64,000 nucleotides of DNA from Selaginella moellendorffii. Taxonomy: Eukaryota; Streptophyta; Lycopodiopsida; Selaginellales; Selaginellaceae. Each line of letters begins with the position of its first letter. Position 1 is the stretch's first letter. The notes under the pieces are model-generated. The model had not been told where the DNA came from and searched no databases. It saw nothing but the letters and a program-made list of their open reading frames with translations. The translations under genes were made by a program, and so were the position numbers. The stretch covers positions 99,299 to 163,298 of the forward strand of contig NW_003314342.1 in assembly GCF_000143415.4 (NCBI RefSeq). Reading direction: 5' to 3'. This document shows positions 43,677-53,045 of this stretch, piece by piece.

Positions 43677-44101
43677 GATTTGATGCAATAACTAAAAGAA
43701 ACAAGCTCTATTATATTAGAGGGAAGTGATGTTCATCATATTGAGTGGCACCTCTTGTAAAGGCATCTATTTGAAAGTTAGCAGTTCCATGTTTGTCAAT
43801 TCCTTCTCTTTTCTATAATGTTGGGCTATGGAACAAAGGTTGCAACACGAAGAAGCAAGTAAAAGTGCCACACAAGAAAAGCTCTCTGGAGTCAAAATCC
43901 AGTAAACTCTTGAAATGAAACTGCGAATCCAGATGAAAAATAGGGCTTAGACGGTTTATATATTATTGCTAGATCTCATGCAATGCCATACAGAAAACAC
44001 GCTATCAGTCTTTTATTCTTGTTTCCACACCCATAATGATGAGTTTAGAAGAATTATGATGCTGATTCTTAAGTTGGGCTTACCCCTCAAAATGGGAGGA
44101 T

Positions 44102-44281
44102 TCAGTTGCGCCAGACCCAACCCCTCTGGCAATGGTGGCAACTGTTGTCATACCAATACCTCCTCGGCTGGCAGTGTTGGGCAGCAGCCTTTGCGATTCC
44201 TCCCACGTCCATGCCCATGGCCAGCATCATCACAAACATGGCAAGCGCCAAAAACATCACCAAGAAAACTTTGTTCTCCAT
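44102..44281 (-). CDS. Cys/Trp peptide, C-terminally shortened (59 aa)
   Basis: Open from M-E-N-K-V-F-L to a stop after G-W-V-W-R-N. An 18-nt deletion removes the last Cys (the N-N-R-C-W residues). First-unit changes also occur: H for R before the first Cys and P-R-R for S-G-W, so the key G-W of unit one is lost. Three Cys remain. With TATA box (44362-44368) and 5' UTR intact it could be transcribed, but the altered Cys number suggests decay or a diverged product. Confidence 0.55.
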   Translation of the reverse strand: MENKVFLVMFLALAMFVMMLAMGMDVGGIAKAAAQHCQPRRYWYDNSCHHCQRGWVWRN

Positions 44282-44361
44282 GATTTGCTGTTCAGACTAA
44301 GATCAAGTAGGCTTGTATATTAAAGAGAAATGGTTTGATCTGTGAGGCAGGAGGGGCTCGT

Positions 44362-44368
44362 ATTTATA
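44362..44368 (-). promoter_or_regulatory. TATA box of shortened peptide gene at 44281
   Basis: tataaat in ctcgagctataaatacgagc on the minus strand, 87 nt before the ATG. Confidence 0.7.
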
Positions 44369-44439
44369 GCTCGAGGCAGCACAAAATGTTAGATAGTCTG
44401 GAGAGTTGTCTTGGGCTTATTTCTGATCTCTGGAAGAAT

Positions 44440-44790
44440 AAAAAATGGTTCCATGCTTTATTTCATTAAAGTGGAACTTTTCATTATCCCACTTATGGTG
44501 TATGGCCACATGCCATTTTTATAACAACAATAAAAAATTGAAGTTTTAGCTTTATAATTTATAAATTAAAAACTTTTCATATGATTTTGTGTTATAATAT
44601 TGTGAAATATAAAAAATAAATTAAAAAACTGATAGAAATATTAATAAATATTAATTAAGTACTAGGAAATGGCATGTGGACACATGCTAATTAATGTCCC
44701 ACTTTACTGAATAAGTTCCACTTTAACGAAATAAAGCATTTCCGTGTCTGCCAATTCTTCTTTTTCTAACCCTTCAAATCCTTATCTCCA
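44440..44790. other. AT-rich insertion, no gene
   Basis: AT-rich stretch between the peptide promoter region and the PPR fragment, flanked by gctttatttcattaaagtgg at 44456 and its near-inverse ccactttaacgaaataaagc at 44718. These form an imperfect inverted repeat of about 20 bp bounding some 285 bp, a possible MITE-like insertion. No coding content. Confidence 0.45.
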
Positions 44791-44793
44791 AAG

Positions 44794-45050
44794 TCACTCT
44801 CGCAGCTTTGCCAAAACTTTACAATCAAAGTTCCATAGAACTTCAATGCTAATATACTGGACATGAAACTCAGAGTTCTTGTCTTCCATTTCGACCACAG
44901 AATCACTGCGGCCACCTGCAACATTGTATGCTGCAAGCAAAGTGGTAAAAGCTACATCGTCTCTTCTCACTGGCAGGCTCCTGACAATCACTTGGGCATT
45001 CCAGAGCTGCCCAGCGTGCCCAAACAGATCGATCATGCAGCAGTAGTCCT
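44794..45050 (-). pseudogene. 3' fragment of the 17.8-kb PPR gene
   Basis: Minus strand: M-I-D-L-F-G-H-A-G-Q-L-W-N-A-Q-V-I, then S-L-P-V-R-R-D-D-V-A-F-T-T-L-L-A-A, then V-V-E-M-E-D-K-N-S. Closest of the fragments to the parent at 19460-19690, with a deletion in the V-A-G-D-L-K-W region. Confidence 0.8.
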
Positions 45051-45149
45051 AGTCGCCCGTCATGACCAGAAAATGGTCTATCCAGCAAAGTTGCAACAAT
45101 TGTAGTGGGGCAAAAATAATCTGAAGGAATATTTAACATGGTAGAGGGA

Positions 45150-45275
45150 GGACTAATGTGGCTGTGGTTGGAGTAGGCCAAGATCATGGCAATCCACACC
45201 CACATCATCGTGGTAGGGAGCTTGATCAAAGGGAATGCAAGCTTCTTCAAGCTGGTTTCAAATGGTTGTCGATGT
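45150..45275 (-). pseudogene. PPR-A internal fragment
   Basis: The minus strand matches the PPR-A repeat around D-D-V-V-W-T-A-M-I-L-A-Y-S-N-H-G-H (39650-39760) over about 120 bp with small length changes. It is the remnant of the PPR-A copy expected upstream of the 44.8-kb fragment. Confidence 0.7.
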
Positions 45276-46299
45276 GCTGTCATTGTGCAGGTGTGAGGTG
45301 GCAACAACAAACAACATCAATTTGCATTGGCATCATTGCCATCAGCTAGAGGGGAGGAAATAACATGAGGCATCTGTGATATGGACGTGTGAGTTGTGAC
45401 ATTCCAAGCAATCTTCTTGGGGCTGGTTATCACAACGAACTACAAGGTTGATGGGCTCCGAGTAAGTCTTTCACATCGTCACAGAGACCAGCCCGAAAAA
45501 CGTTCTTGTAGTGCAGAATAGTCCCAGGGAATGTCAATAGCAAACACTGTGTAAGTCGATCCCAGATCCTTCTTCACTCCCAATCTGTATCATTGAACAG
45601 AATGTGATACCAGGGTCACTCTTTTTAAACAAAGGGGGAAACCACGAGAGGGCGCTGCTGGAGAGAAGAGACCCACTTTTACAGTATTTGTGGAAATGGT
45701 AAAGCTGCATGAGAATTTGCAATTTCACTTGGTTAAAAAAAAAAACGAAGTAGAAGATTGGGGCTGACTATGAAGCTGTTAGATTTAACTATGTAACCGG
45801 AGATTGGCTTGTGCCAATGCCTTATGATCCTTTTGGAGCTGCTAAAGATTTTACTGTGGCACATCCATCTTCCGTCACGACCTCATTGGTATATGAGAGA
45901 GAGAGAGAGAGAGAGAGGGTGCAAGTGAACGAGCTCTATATATGAATGAATGATGGTGTTCATCACTCTAAAGGATCAATGCCAGGAGACCTTATACATA
46001 CATTTGAAGCTTCATGCATGCCACCTTAACAGCATGCCAAGTCGATGCAAAAAGAGTGGAGCCAGGATAACATGGTGTGTCATGTACTTAAATGAGTGTC
46101 AAGACATTGTAGTAACTTGTATCAAGCTCCCAAATCTCATATCTCATAACAAATGATAAAAGGCAAAGAGCTAGCACACCAATTGCTTGAGCTTGCCATA
46201 GTTGGGAGATTGGCTAGGCTCTCACAGAAGCTTGCCAAGATTCCTTTAAGTCAATATATCTCTGATGGCTTCCAAGCAGAGAAAAGCTCACTAAAGTTT
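45276..46299. other. No recognised gene; one exon-like stretch and a (GA)n tract
   Basis: At 45756-45890 a plus-strand frame reads A-D-Y-E-A-V-R-F-N-Y-V-T-G-D-W-L-V-P-M-P and continues Y-D-P-F-G-A-A-K-D-F. It looks like a real protein segment but I do not recognise it. A (GA)n microsatellite follows at about 45894-45918. The rest has no support for a gene. Confidence 0.3.
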
Positions 46300-47640
46300 G
46301 GATATGCAGATGCCACTCCATCAAAAACTCACTCAAGAGCAAGCACAATTCCCATAAGATGCCTAGAGTAGGTAACGGCTGAACAAAGGTATCAAGCACT
46401 TTGCCTCTCATCCTCCAAGCTTCTGTGGTCTTCAGGTGAAAAAGCATCTTGCAAGAGCTTGGATGGGCAAGCTGCCGTTGTGTTGTTATATTACACCGCA
46501 GCGACATTTCCCTTGAAGCTAATGCTCTTAAAAACTGTGGACATTTGGTCATCTCTTACATCGGGTGGTGGGATATGCATATGGCCTCTACCAAAGTGTC
46601 ACAAAAGGCATCAAGATGCTCCAGATATAAATGTGAAGCACCACTTTCTGGCAAATAGGCGCTGGTTTGATGCTTGCAGAAAATGCCTTGGTTGTAGACT
46701 ATTCCAATACAGGTCAGCATGTCCTCTGTTCTCCTCAGGAGCTTCTTGAAGACTCTAGAATTCTCTAGTGAAGACCTCAGGCACTATCAGCAACTGCTGC
46801 CTTGTGCATTTGCTATGAGAACCAAATTCCCGTCCAGCAATCACTCTCCCCATGCCCCAATGCCACGCAAAGCACTGTCTCATGAGGTTGGAGGAGCTTG
46901 GGTTAGGGCATAACCGTCAATCCACTTGGTGGCATTTGCCCTACTGAAATCTCTCCACTCGGTGATAGTGGCATTTTTGGCTGTAGGTGATGGCTCAGGC
47001 CTAGCATCGTCAAAATCACCATGCCACTGCTTTGGCCTCAGCCATACATTGCAGGGCTTTGGTTGCACCAGGAGAGGGGCGTAATAGTGTAGCTGCCACT
47101 GCTGCTGGAATTGGGCAAAGTAAAAATCACGATGGGCTGCCACGGAGAAAAGGCATGATAGCTACTGCCTGCCACTGTTGGTGCATGTGGTGCTGCTGAG
47201 GAAGAGGAATAGAAGCTCTCTATCTACTTGCTAATCACCCAGATTCAGTCATAGCCGTGCACTTCTAGTCTAGTCGAATTAGCTGAGGCTGGCAACCAGA
47301 ACCAACCACCCAGCATTTGCTGGGCAATTACTTGCTTATGTTTTGAGAACAGCATGGTTTCGTGAGAAATTATTCTTTGGAGCTTGAGCTGGATGACCTA
47401 GAGAGGAATACCATCAACCACTCCAGCTCCTACACGGGCCGAGGGGGCCGAGGGTCTTACAAGAACATGTGTTGCTTTCAAACACTAGGACTACTTCCAT
47501 CTTTCGAGCCAAACGGCTTTCTCTATCTGCAAGTAGTATGAACTTGTAAGGTTTTAGCAACGGTAGAAGAGGAATGGCGATTTTGTCGAGCTAGGGTGAC
47601 TGACTTGGGAGAAACAAATCATGTAAGGATCCTCATTTGG
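46300..47640 (-). repeat. Duplicated relic of an unidentified gene, copy 3
   Basis: Inverted counterpart of 42230-43330 and partial same-orientation match to 22256-22800. The minus strand reads Q-Q-Q-W-Q-L-H-Y-Y-A-P-L-L (near 47100), W-H-G-D-F-D-D-A-R-P-E-P, and N-A-T-I-T-E-W-R-D-F, then further left A-S-H-L-Y-L-E-H-L-D-A-F-C-D-T-L. Reading frames are broken. It forms the upstream flank of the 47854 peptide gene. Confidence 0.45.
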
Positions 47641-47783
47641 AGAGCGCCTGAGAAATTATGTGGATCCCAGCATTATAGAAAAGAGAAGAAATTTCAAAAC
47701 ACGGAACTTGACTATAAGGACTAAGCAATGCCGTCCTAAGACAACTCTCTAGACTCCATCAAGCATTGTGTGCTGCCTCGAGC

Positions 47784-47790
47784 TATAAAT
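47784..47790 (+). promoter_or_regulatory. TATA box of peptide gene at 47854
   Basis: tataaat in ctcgagctataaatacgagc, 70 nt before the ATG. Confidence 0.75.
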
Positions 47791-47853
47791 ACGAGCCCCT
47801 CCTGCCTCACAAATCAAACCACTTCTCTCTTCTCTTAGTCTGAGCAGCAAATC

Positions 47854-48051
47854 ATGGAGAACAAGGCTTTGTTGGTGTTGTTTTTGGCGCTCGCCATGTT
47901 TGTGATGATGCTGGCCATGGGCGTGGACGTGGGAGGAATCGCAAAGGCTGCTGCCCAGCGCTGCCAGTCGGGGTGGTATTGGTATGACAACGGTTGCCAC
48001 CGTTGCCAGAGGGGTTGGAGCTGGCGCAACAATCGCTGCTGGCGCAACTGA
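47854..48051 (+). CDS. Small secreted Cys/Trp-rich twin-hairpin peptide
   Basis: 65 aa, M-E-N-K-A-L-L-V-L-F subgroup. Signal peptide about residues 1-34; Cys 37, 48, 51 and 62 and all W and G of both C-Q-x-G-W-x-W units kept. It differs from the 51630 copy by Gly for Ser before Cys 48 and Ser for Val in the second unit, the same two changes as in the 55517 gene. Upstream flank is the segment shared with 22991. A 56-nt 3' UTR intron is likely (48070-48125). Confidence 0.87.
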   Translation: MENKALLVLFLALAMFVMMLAMGVDVGGIAKAAAQRCQSGWYWYDNGCHRCQRGWSWRNNRCWRN

Positions 48052-48344
48052 AACCTCTCGTTTCACGGGGTAAGCCCAAGTTAAGAATCAGCATCGTAAT
48101 TGCCTTTGATTTCATCATTTTGCAGTGCCAAGAAAGAATAAAGACACTGATAACGTGTTTTCTGATCGTGATGAGTTCCAGCAATAATAAATAAATTGTC
48201 CAGCTTGATATAAAAAGTCTGAATGTCTCTTGCTCCTCCTCTCTTCTCCAAATCCCTCGACTTCCAATTAATACATCGCTGGATTGATCGATTGCTCGAC
48301 TCGATTGGAGCGTCACAACCAGGCCCAGGCACACCTAGCTCACC

Positions 48345-48419
48345 AAGCGCTGCCGATGGATTTCGCTGCGTGCAATACAATTGGTACGGGTATGACAACA
48401 GTTGCCATCGATGCCCGTG
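48345..48419 (+). pseudogene. Second Cys/Trp module, broken
   Basis: The frame reads A-A-D-G-F-R-C-V-Q-Y-N-W-Y-G-Y-D-N-S-C-H, then R-C-P and a stop. It lacks the first unit through a deletion, has Tyr for one Cys, and stops before the last unit (a TGA then G-W-R). Counterpart of 52118-52219. Confidence 0.55.
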
Positions 48420-48559
48420 AGGGTGGCGCGCAGCCGCTGCTGAAGAATCGCCAAAGTTCGCTAGCCTGGTACCTCGAAGAACCACGGGAGCGCATCTCGA
48501 ATCATGAAAAGTTGGGCTGACAGCGTGGATGAGATATATTGAATAAGAGTGAACGAAAA

Positions 48560-49010
48560 CGTTTTGGAGTCCTATGAATCTTCAGTGACCTCTATTCATG
48601 TGTTTGAAATTTTCATGCCCGTGAGACTGTCAATGTGTTTTCTAGAAAGTTGGTTCACATTTAATATCAAAAAAATTTAGAACGGGTCAAATCTATATGT
48701 TTTTCTTAGTCTCGACGTGGAACTTGGAAAAGCAACAAGAAGGAAATAAGACGCAGTAGTGGAGACAAATTTTTCAACAAATCTGATCTCTTTCCCAAGA
48801 CAAAGTCTAGCAATTAGATACACCGACCACGTCCCCTCTCTCGATCGAAAATGAAATGAAACCTTCTAAAGATCGTCAAGATCCAGCTATTTATTTGGAT
48901 ATTTGTCCTTTTCAGTGGCAGCAATGGCGCGTGGTGATGCATGAGTTTCAATAATATATATTATATAAACTGTGCCTTTACTCATCTGGATTCATGTTGT
49001 TCTATGTCCT
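48560..49010 (+). repeat. Cluster flank repeat, copy 4
   Basis: Matches 52350-52850 closely, including gtctcgacgtggaacttgga and the downstream aataatatatattatataaa. Non-coding. Confidence 0.7.
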
Positions 49011-49204
49011 AGCATTATAGAAATAGAAAAGGAATTGACAAACACGGAACGATTCCTCGACTAACTTTCAAAGGACAAAGTGATGCCGCCCCAAGAGACG
49101 CCACAGCATTGCATGCTGCCTCCAGCTACAAATACGAGCGGCCTCACAGATCAAATTACTTCTCTCGAATATACTCGTTGAACTCTTAGTTTTAGCAGCA
49201 AATC

Positions 49205-49303
49205 ATGAAGAACCAAGGCTTGTTTTCGGTGCTTGCCATGTTTGTGCTGATGCTGGCCATGAGAGTGGACGTGGGAGGAATCGCACCTCGAGGATGGCGC
49301 TAG
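49205..49303 (+). pseudogene. Short peptide (A-P-R-G-W type), stop in place of Trp
   Basis: 32-codon ORF: M-K-N-Q-G-L-F-S, hydrophobic signal region, V-D-V-G-G-I-A-P-R-G-W-R, then TAG. Beyond the stop, in frame, follow Y-G-G-S-C-H-R-N and a second stop. Relatives show W-Y-G-S at the same place, so TAG replaces a TGG Trp codon. It has its own TATA-like block (agctacaaatacgagc near 49125) and 5' UTR like the 65-aa genes. Confidence 0.55.
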
Positions 49304-49419
49304 TATGGCGGCAGCTGCCACCGTAACTAGAAAGCTAGCTCCTCTCTGTGATCGTAAGTTTCCTCTCGGCAATTTTGAATGTATAATTCAACTATGAAGA
49401 ACAAGTTGAGGGAACACAC

Positions 49420-49497
49420 GGGCTCGTGGATGCTGATAAACACCTGCCATGCTCGATCTGCGCGCTCGCATCTTCCATAGAGCTGGATGAGAAGATT
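49420..49497 (-). repeat. Inverted PPR-A fragment at an inversion junction
   Basis: 78 bp identical but for two bases to the PPR-A gene as read on its opposite strand (compare 40361-40436). It joins directly to PPR-A sequence in the plus orientation at 49498. The shared bases at the join are agatt (49493-49497). Confidence 0.75.
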
Positions 49498-50968
49498 CTC
49501 CTGGAACTTGATGCTTGGCGCTTATGCCCAGAATGGGTATCTGGAGGAAGCAAAAGAGCTGTTTGACCAGATGCCACAAAGGGATATTGTTGCATGGGTC
49601 ACTGTTATCACGGCTCATGCAAACCATGGAAACTTAGAGGAATGCCAAGCATTGTTTATTCAGGTTTCAAAATGGGATGTAGCTTGCTGGAACTCGCTAC
49701 TTACAGCATATGCCCAAAACGGGCATATGGATCAGGCAAGCCAGATCTTTGATGGAATGTTAGAACACAACATAGTTTCTTGGACTGTTATGGTTAATGG
49801 GTATGCAAGAAAGATCTTGTTAAATATGCGCTAAATTTTTTTATGAGAATCCCCGAAACCAACGAGCTGGGATGGACTGTTCTTGTCACTGCATATGCCA
49901 GCTTGGGCATATTGAAAAATCCAAGGAGGTTTTCAGTAAAATGCCACAGCGCGACTTAATCTCGTGGAACGCAATGCTAGCGGCAACGTCCAGCCTGCAA
50001 GAAGAAAGGTCTCTGTTTGATGGCATGCCACAGAGGAACGTTGCATCGTGGTCGACAATGATCACAGCACTGGCCGAGAGAAACCAGCTTGAAGAAGCTC
50101 GCATTCTCTTCGATCGAGCTCCTTATCGCGACGACGTGGTGTGGACTGCCATGATCGTGGCCTACTCCAACCACGGCCACCTCGAAGAAGCCATGAAGAT
50201 GTTTGCACGGATGCCACAGCGCGATCTCGTCGTTGGACGGCAATGGTGGCGGCAATTGCTTTGCACGGGAGCTTGATCGATGCCAGAGCCTTGTTACAAA
50301 ATGCCACAGCACGATAGCGCCGCGTGGAACACGATGCTGGGAGCTTACATCCAGAGCAATTGCCTCGTCCAAGCGCGGGAGCTCTTCACAGCCATGCCGG
50401 TGAGAGACACAGCGAGCTGGAATGCGATCCTTGCCGCGAGCACTCAAAGGGGGAATCTCTTGCAGGTCGGGAAGATCTTCTCCACATTGCCTGATCGGAG
50501 CATTGTGTCGTGGAACGCGATGATCCATGGCTGCGCACAGAATGGCCATGAGCGAAAAGCTGCTGAGTTTTTTGGTAGCATGGCGATGGAGGGCGCGGCG
50601 AGAAACGAGATAAGTTTCCAGGCGATTCTCCTGACTTGCAATCACGGTGGGAAGCTCCGTGTGGCACTCGACTACTTTCGATCTATGGTGGCCGAGTACA
50701 ACATTTCTCCAAATGTGATTCACTTCCAGGCGATGGCAGATGTGCTGGGACGAGCCGGGCTGGTTGCCGAGGCTGAAGGTCTGCTGCTGGTGATGCCCTT
50801 CCAGCCGCATTTCCTCGCGTGGAAGAGCTTGATCAGCGCTTGCAAAGTTCATGGTAGTGGCAAGAACATCGATGCAGCTCGTGCCGCAGAGAAACTCTTG
50901 GAGATGAAACCAGGGGACTCTAGCGCTCTACGTGCTCATGTCGAATCTGCAAAAGCAGCTACGTCACA
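49498..50968 (+). pseudogene. PPR-A pseudogene, copy 2 (5' end lost)
   Basis: Begins within the repeat S-W-N-L-M-L-G-A-Y-A-Q-N-G, so about the first 90 codons and the start are missing, replaced by the inverted fragment before it. Further damage: a frameshift after G-Y-A-R-K (near 49825), a lost base near 50230 (ctcgtcgttgg for ctcgtcgcttgg), a frameshift near 50290 and an extra base run near 50920. The C-terminal 230 codons remain open (50280 onward). Confidence 0.85.
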
Positions 50969-51134
50969 TGAGTCCATTTGGCAGGTTAACATTAAAGAGT
51001 CAACAAGTATAACTTTAACAACAACATATAATTAATAGAATAACATTCTATTATTAACATTCTTTAACTTAAATAAGAAAAACAATTTTAATGAATAAAA
51101 TCTTGATAATTATTGATATCACTTTCATTATTGC

Positions 51135-51345
51135 TCTAGAATGTCCAAGAGATTGTCAAGAGCCTGCCAGTGAGAAGAGACGATGTAGCATTTACCACTT
51201 TGATTAATGTTGCGGGTGACTGGAAGCGGCCGTACTGAGTCTGTGGTCGAGAAGGAAGACAAGGTATTAGGTTCGTGTTCAGTATATTAGCATGGAATTT
51301 CTATGGAACTTTGAATCAAACTCTTGTAAAGTTTTTGCAAAGCTA
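51135..51345 (+). pseudogene. 3' fragment of the 17.8-kb PPR gene
   Basis: Q-E-I-V-K-S-L-P-V-R-R-D-D-V-A-F-T-T-L, then N-V-A-G-D-W-K-R and V-V-E-K-E-D-K with frameshift, followed by the PPR 3' flank and the peptide promoter region. Confidence 0.75.
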
Positions 51346-51541
51346 GAAGAGGAATTCTAGAGTGACTTTGGAGATAAGGATTTGAATGGTTGGAGAAGCA
51401 TTATAGGAAAAGAAGAATTGGCAAACACGGAACCACTTTTACTGGACTAACTTTCAAATATTCTTTCAGAGATAAGAAATAAGCAAAGCCGTCCCAAGAC
51501 AACTCTCCAGTGTCCATCTAACATTTTGTGCTGCCTCGAGC

Positions 51542-51548
51542 TATAAAT
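51542..51548 (+). promoter_or_regulatory. TATA box of peptide gene at 51630
   Basis: tataaat in ctcgagctataaatacgagc, 88 nt before the ATG. Confidence 0.75.
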
Positions 51549-51629
51549 ACGAGCCTCTCCTGCCTCACAGATCAAACCATTTCTCTCTAATATACAAGCC
51601 TACTTGATCTTAGTCTGAGCAGCAAAATC

Positions 51630-51827
51630 ATGGAGAACAAGGCTTTCTTGGTGATGTTTTTGGCGCTTGCCATGTTTGTGATGATGCTGGCCATGGGCGT
51701 GGACGTGGGAGGAATCGCAAAGGCTGCTGCCCAGCGCTGCCAGTCGGGGTGGTATTGGTATGACAACAGTTGCCACCGTTGCCAGAGGGGTTGGGTCTGG
51801 CGCAACAATCGCTGCTGGCGCAACTGA
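51630..51827 (+). CDS. Small secreted Cys/Trp-rich twin-hairpin peptide
   Basis: 65 aa, M-E-N-K-A-F-L-V-M-F subgroup, apparently identical in protein to 27642-27839. Signal peptide about 1-34, mature Cys pattern C-x10-C-x2-C-x10-C. The 5' side carries the PPR 3' fragment (subgroup with 27839 and 58604), while the 3' side carries the second module and flank repeat of the 47854 type, so this unit looks recombinant. 3' UTR intron likely at 51846-51901. Confidence 0.87.
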   Translation: MENKAFLVMFLALAMFVMMLAMGVDVGGIAKAAAQRCQSGWYWYDNSCHRCQRGWVWRNNRCWRN

Positions 51828-51997
51828 AACATCCCATTTCACGGGGTAAGCCCATGTTAAGATTCAACATCGTAATTGCCTTTGTTTTCGTCATTCTGCA
51901 GTGCCAAGAAAGAATAAAGACACTGTAACGTGTTTTCTGATCGTGATGAGTCACAGCAATAATAAATAAGTTGTCCAGCTTGATATAAAAAGTCTGA

Positions 51998-52219
51998 ATG
52001 TCTCTTGCTCCTCCTCTCTTCCAATCAATGCATCGCTGGATTGATCGATTGCTCGACTCGATTGGAGCGTCACAACCAGGCCCAGGCACACCTAGCTCAC
52101 CAAGGCGATGGTGCAGCGCTGCCGATGGATTTCGCTGCGTGCAATGCAATTGGTACGGGTATGACAACAGTTGCCATCGATGCCAGCGAGGGTGGCGCTC
52201 GAACGGGAGCCGCTGCTGA
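51998..52219 (+). CDS. Second Cys/Trp module, 73-codon ORF
   Basis: Open from M-S-L-A-P-P-L-F to S-N-G-S-R-C and a stop. The Cys at 50, 59, 62 and 73 give C-x8-C-x2-C-x10-C: C-N-W-Y-G-Y-D-N-S-C, H-R, C-Q-R-G-W-R-S-N-G-S-R-C. The last unit is clearly the C-Q-R-G-W unit of the 65-aa peptides. Extra Cys sit at 39 and 47. The N-terminal 38 residues are Pro/Ser-rich with no signal peptide, and a short deletion seems to have removed the G-W-Y-W-N unit seen at 31209. It is either a true second protein or a former exon. Starts 171 bp after the 65-aa stop. Confidence 0.4.
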   Translation: MSLAPPLFQSMHRWIDRLLDSIGASQPGPGTPSSPRRWCSAADGFRCVQCNWYGYDNSCHRCQRGWRSNGSRC

Positions 52220-52349
52220 AGAATCGCCAAAGTTCGCTAGCCTGGTGCCTCGAAGAACCACGGGAGCGCATCTCAAATCATGAAGAGTTGGGCTAACAGC
52301 GTGGATGAGATATATCGAATAAGAGTGAACGAAAAAGGTTTTGGAGTCC

Positions 52350-52850
52350 TATGAATCTTCTGTGATCTCTATTCATGTGTTTGAAATTTTCATGCCCGTG
52401 AGACTGTTAATGTGTTTTCTAGAGGTTGGTTCACTTGTAATATCAAAAAAATTTCAAATCTTTGGACTAAAATTTATTAGTATATAATATTAAATAAAAT
52501 AATATATGTTTTTGTCATGAAAAGTTTGCCATCTTAGTCTCGACGTGGAACTTGGAAAAGCAACAAGAAGGAAATAAGAAGCAGTAGTGGAGTCAGAATT
52601 TTCACCGAATCTGATCTCTTTCCCAAGACAAAGTCTAGCAATTACATACACCGACCATGTCCCCTCTCTCGATCGAAAATAAAATGAAAGACTTCTAAAG
52701 ATCGTCAAGATCCAGCTATTTATTTGGATATTTGTCCTTTTCAGTGGCAGTGAAGTCTATAGCAATGGCGCGTGGTGATGCATGAGTTTCAATAATATAT
52801 AATATATAAACTGTGCCTTTACTCATCTGGATTCATGTTGTTCTATGTCC
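52350..52850 (+). repeat. Cluster flank repeat, copy 5
   Basis: Near-identical to 48560-49010; the two bound one full macro-unit of about 3.8 kb in direct orientation. Confidence 0.7.
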
Positions 52851-53045
52851 CAGCATTATAGAAAAGAAAAGGAATTGACAAACACGGAACGATTTCCTCG
52901 ACTAACTTTCAAAGGACAAAGTGATGCCCCCCCAAGAGAAGTTACAGCATTGTATGTTGACTCCAGCTATAAATACGAGCGGCCTCACAGATCAAATCAC
53001 TTCTCTCGAATATACTCGTTGAACTCTTAGTTTTTGCAGCAAATC

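Noticed and set aside
46214-46552. 112-codon minus-strand ORF as a PPR gene
   Set aside because: Some Leu-rich similarity to PPR start regions, but no repeat unit could be aligned; it lies within the duplicated unidentified gene relic.
47854-48051. Assignment of the peptide to defensins, hevein, hairpinins or C-type lectin fragments
   Set aside because: Cys spacing differs (hairpinins need C-x3-C pairs; defensins eight Cys; hevein eight Cys), and G-W-Y-W resemblance to lectins is too short.
47835-48334. ORFs antisense to the peptide genes (70-160 codons)
   Set aside because: They recur at each copy only because the peptide sequence recurs; no start context or domain; the sense strand has TATA, signal peptide and conserved Cys.
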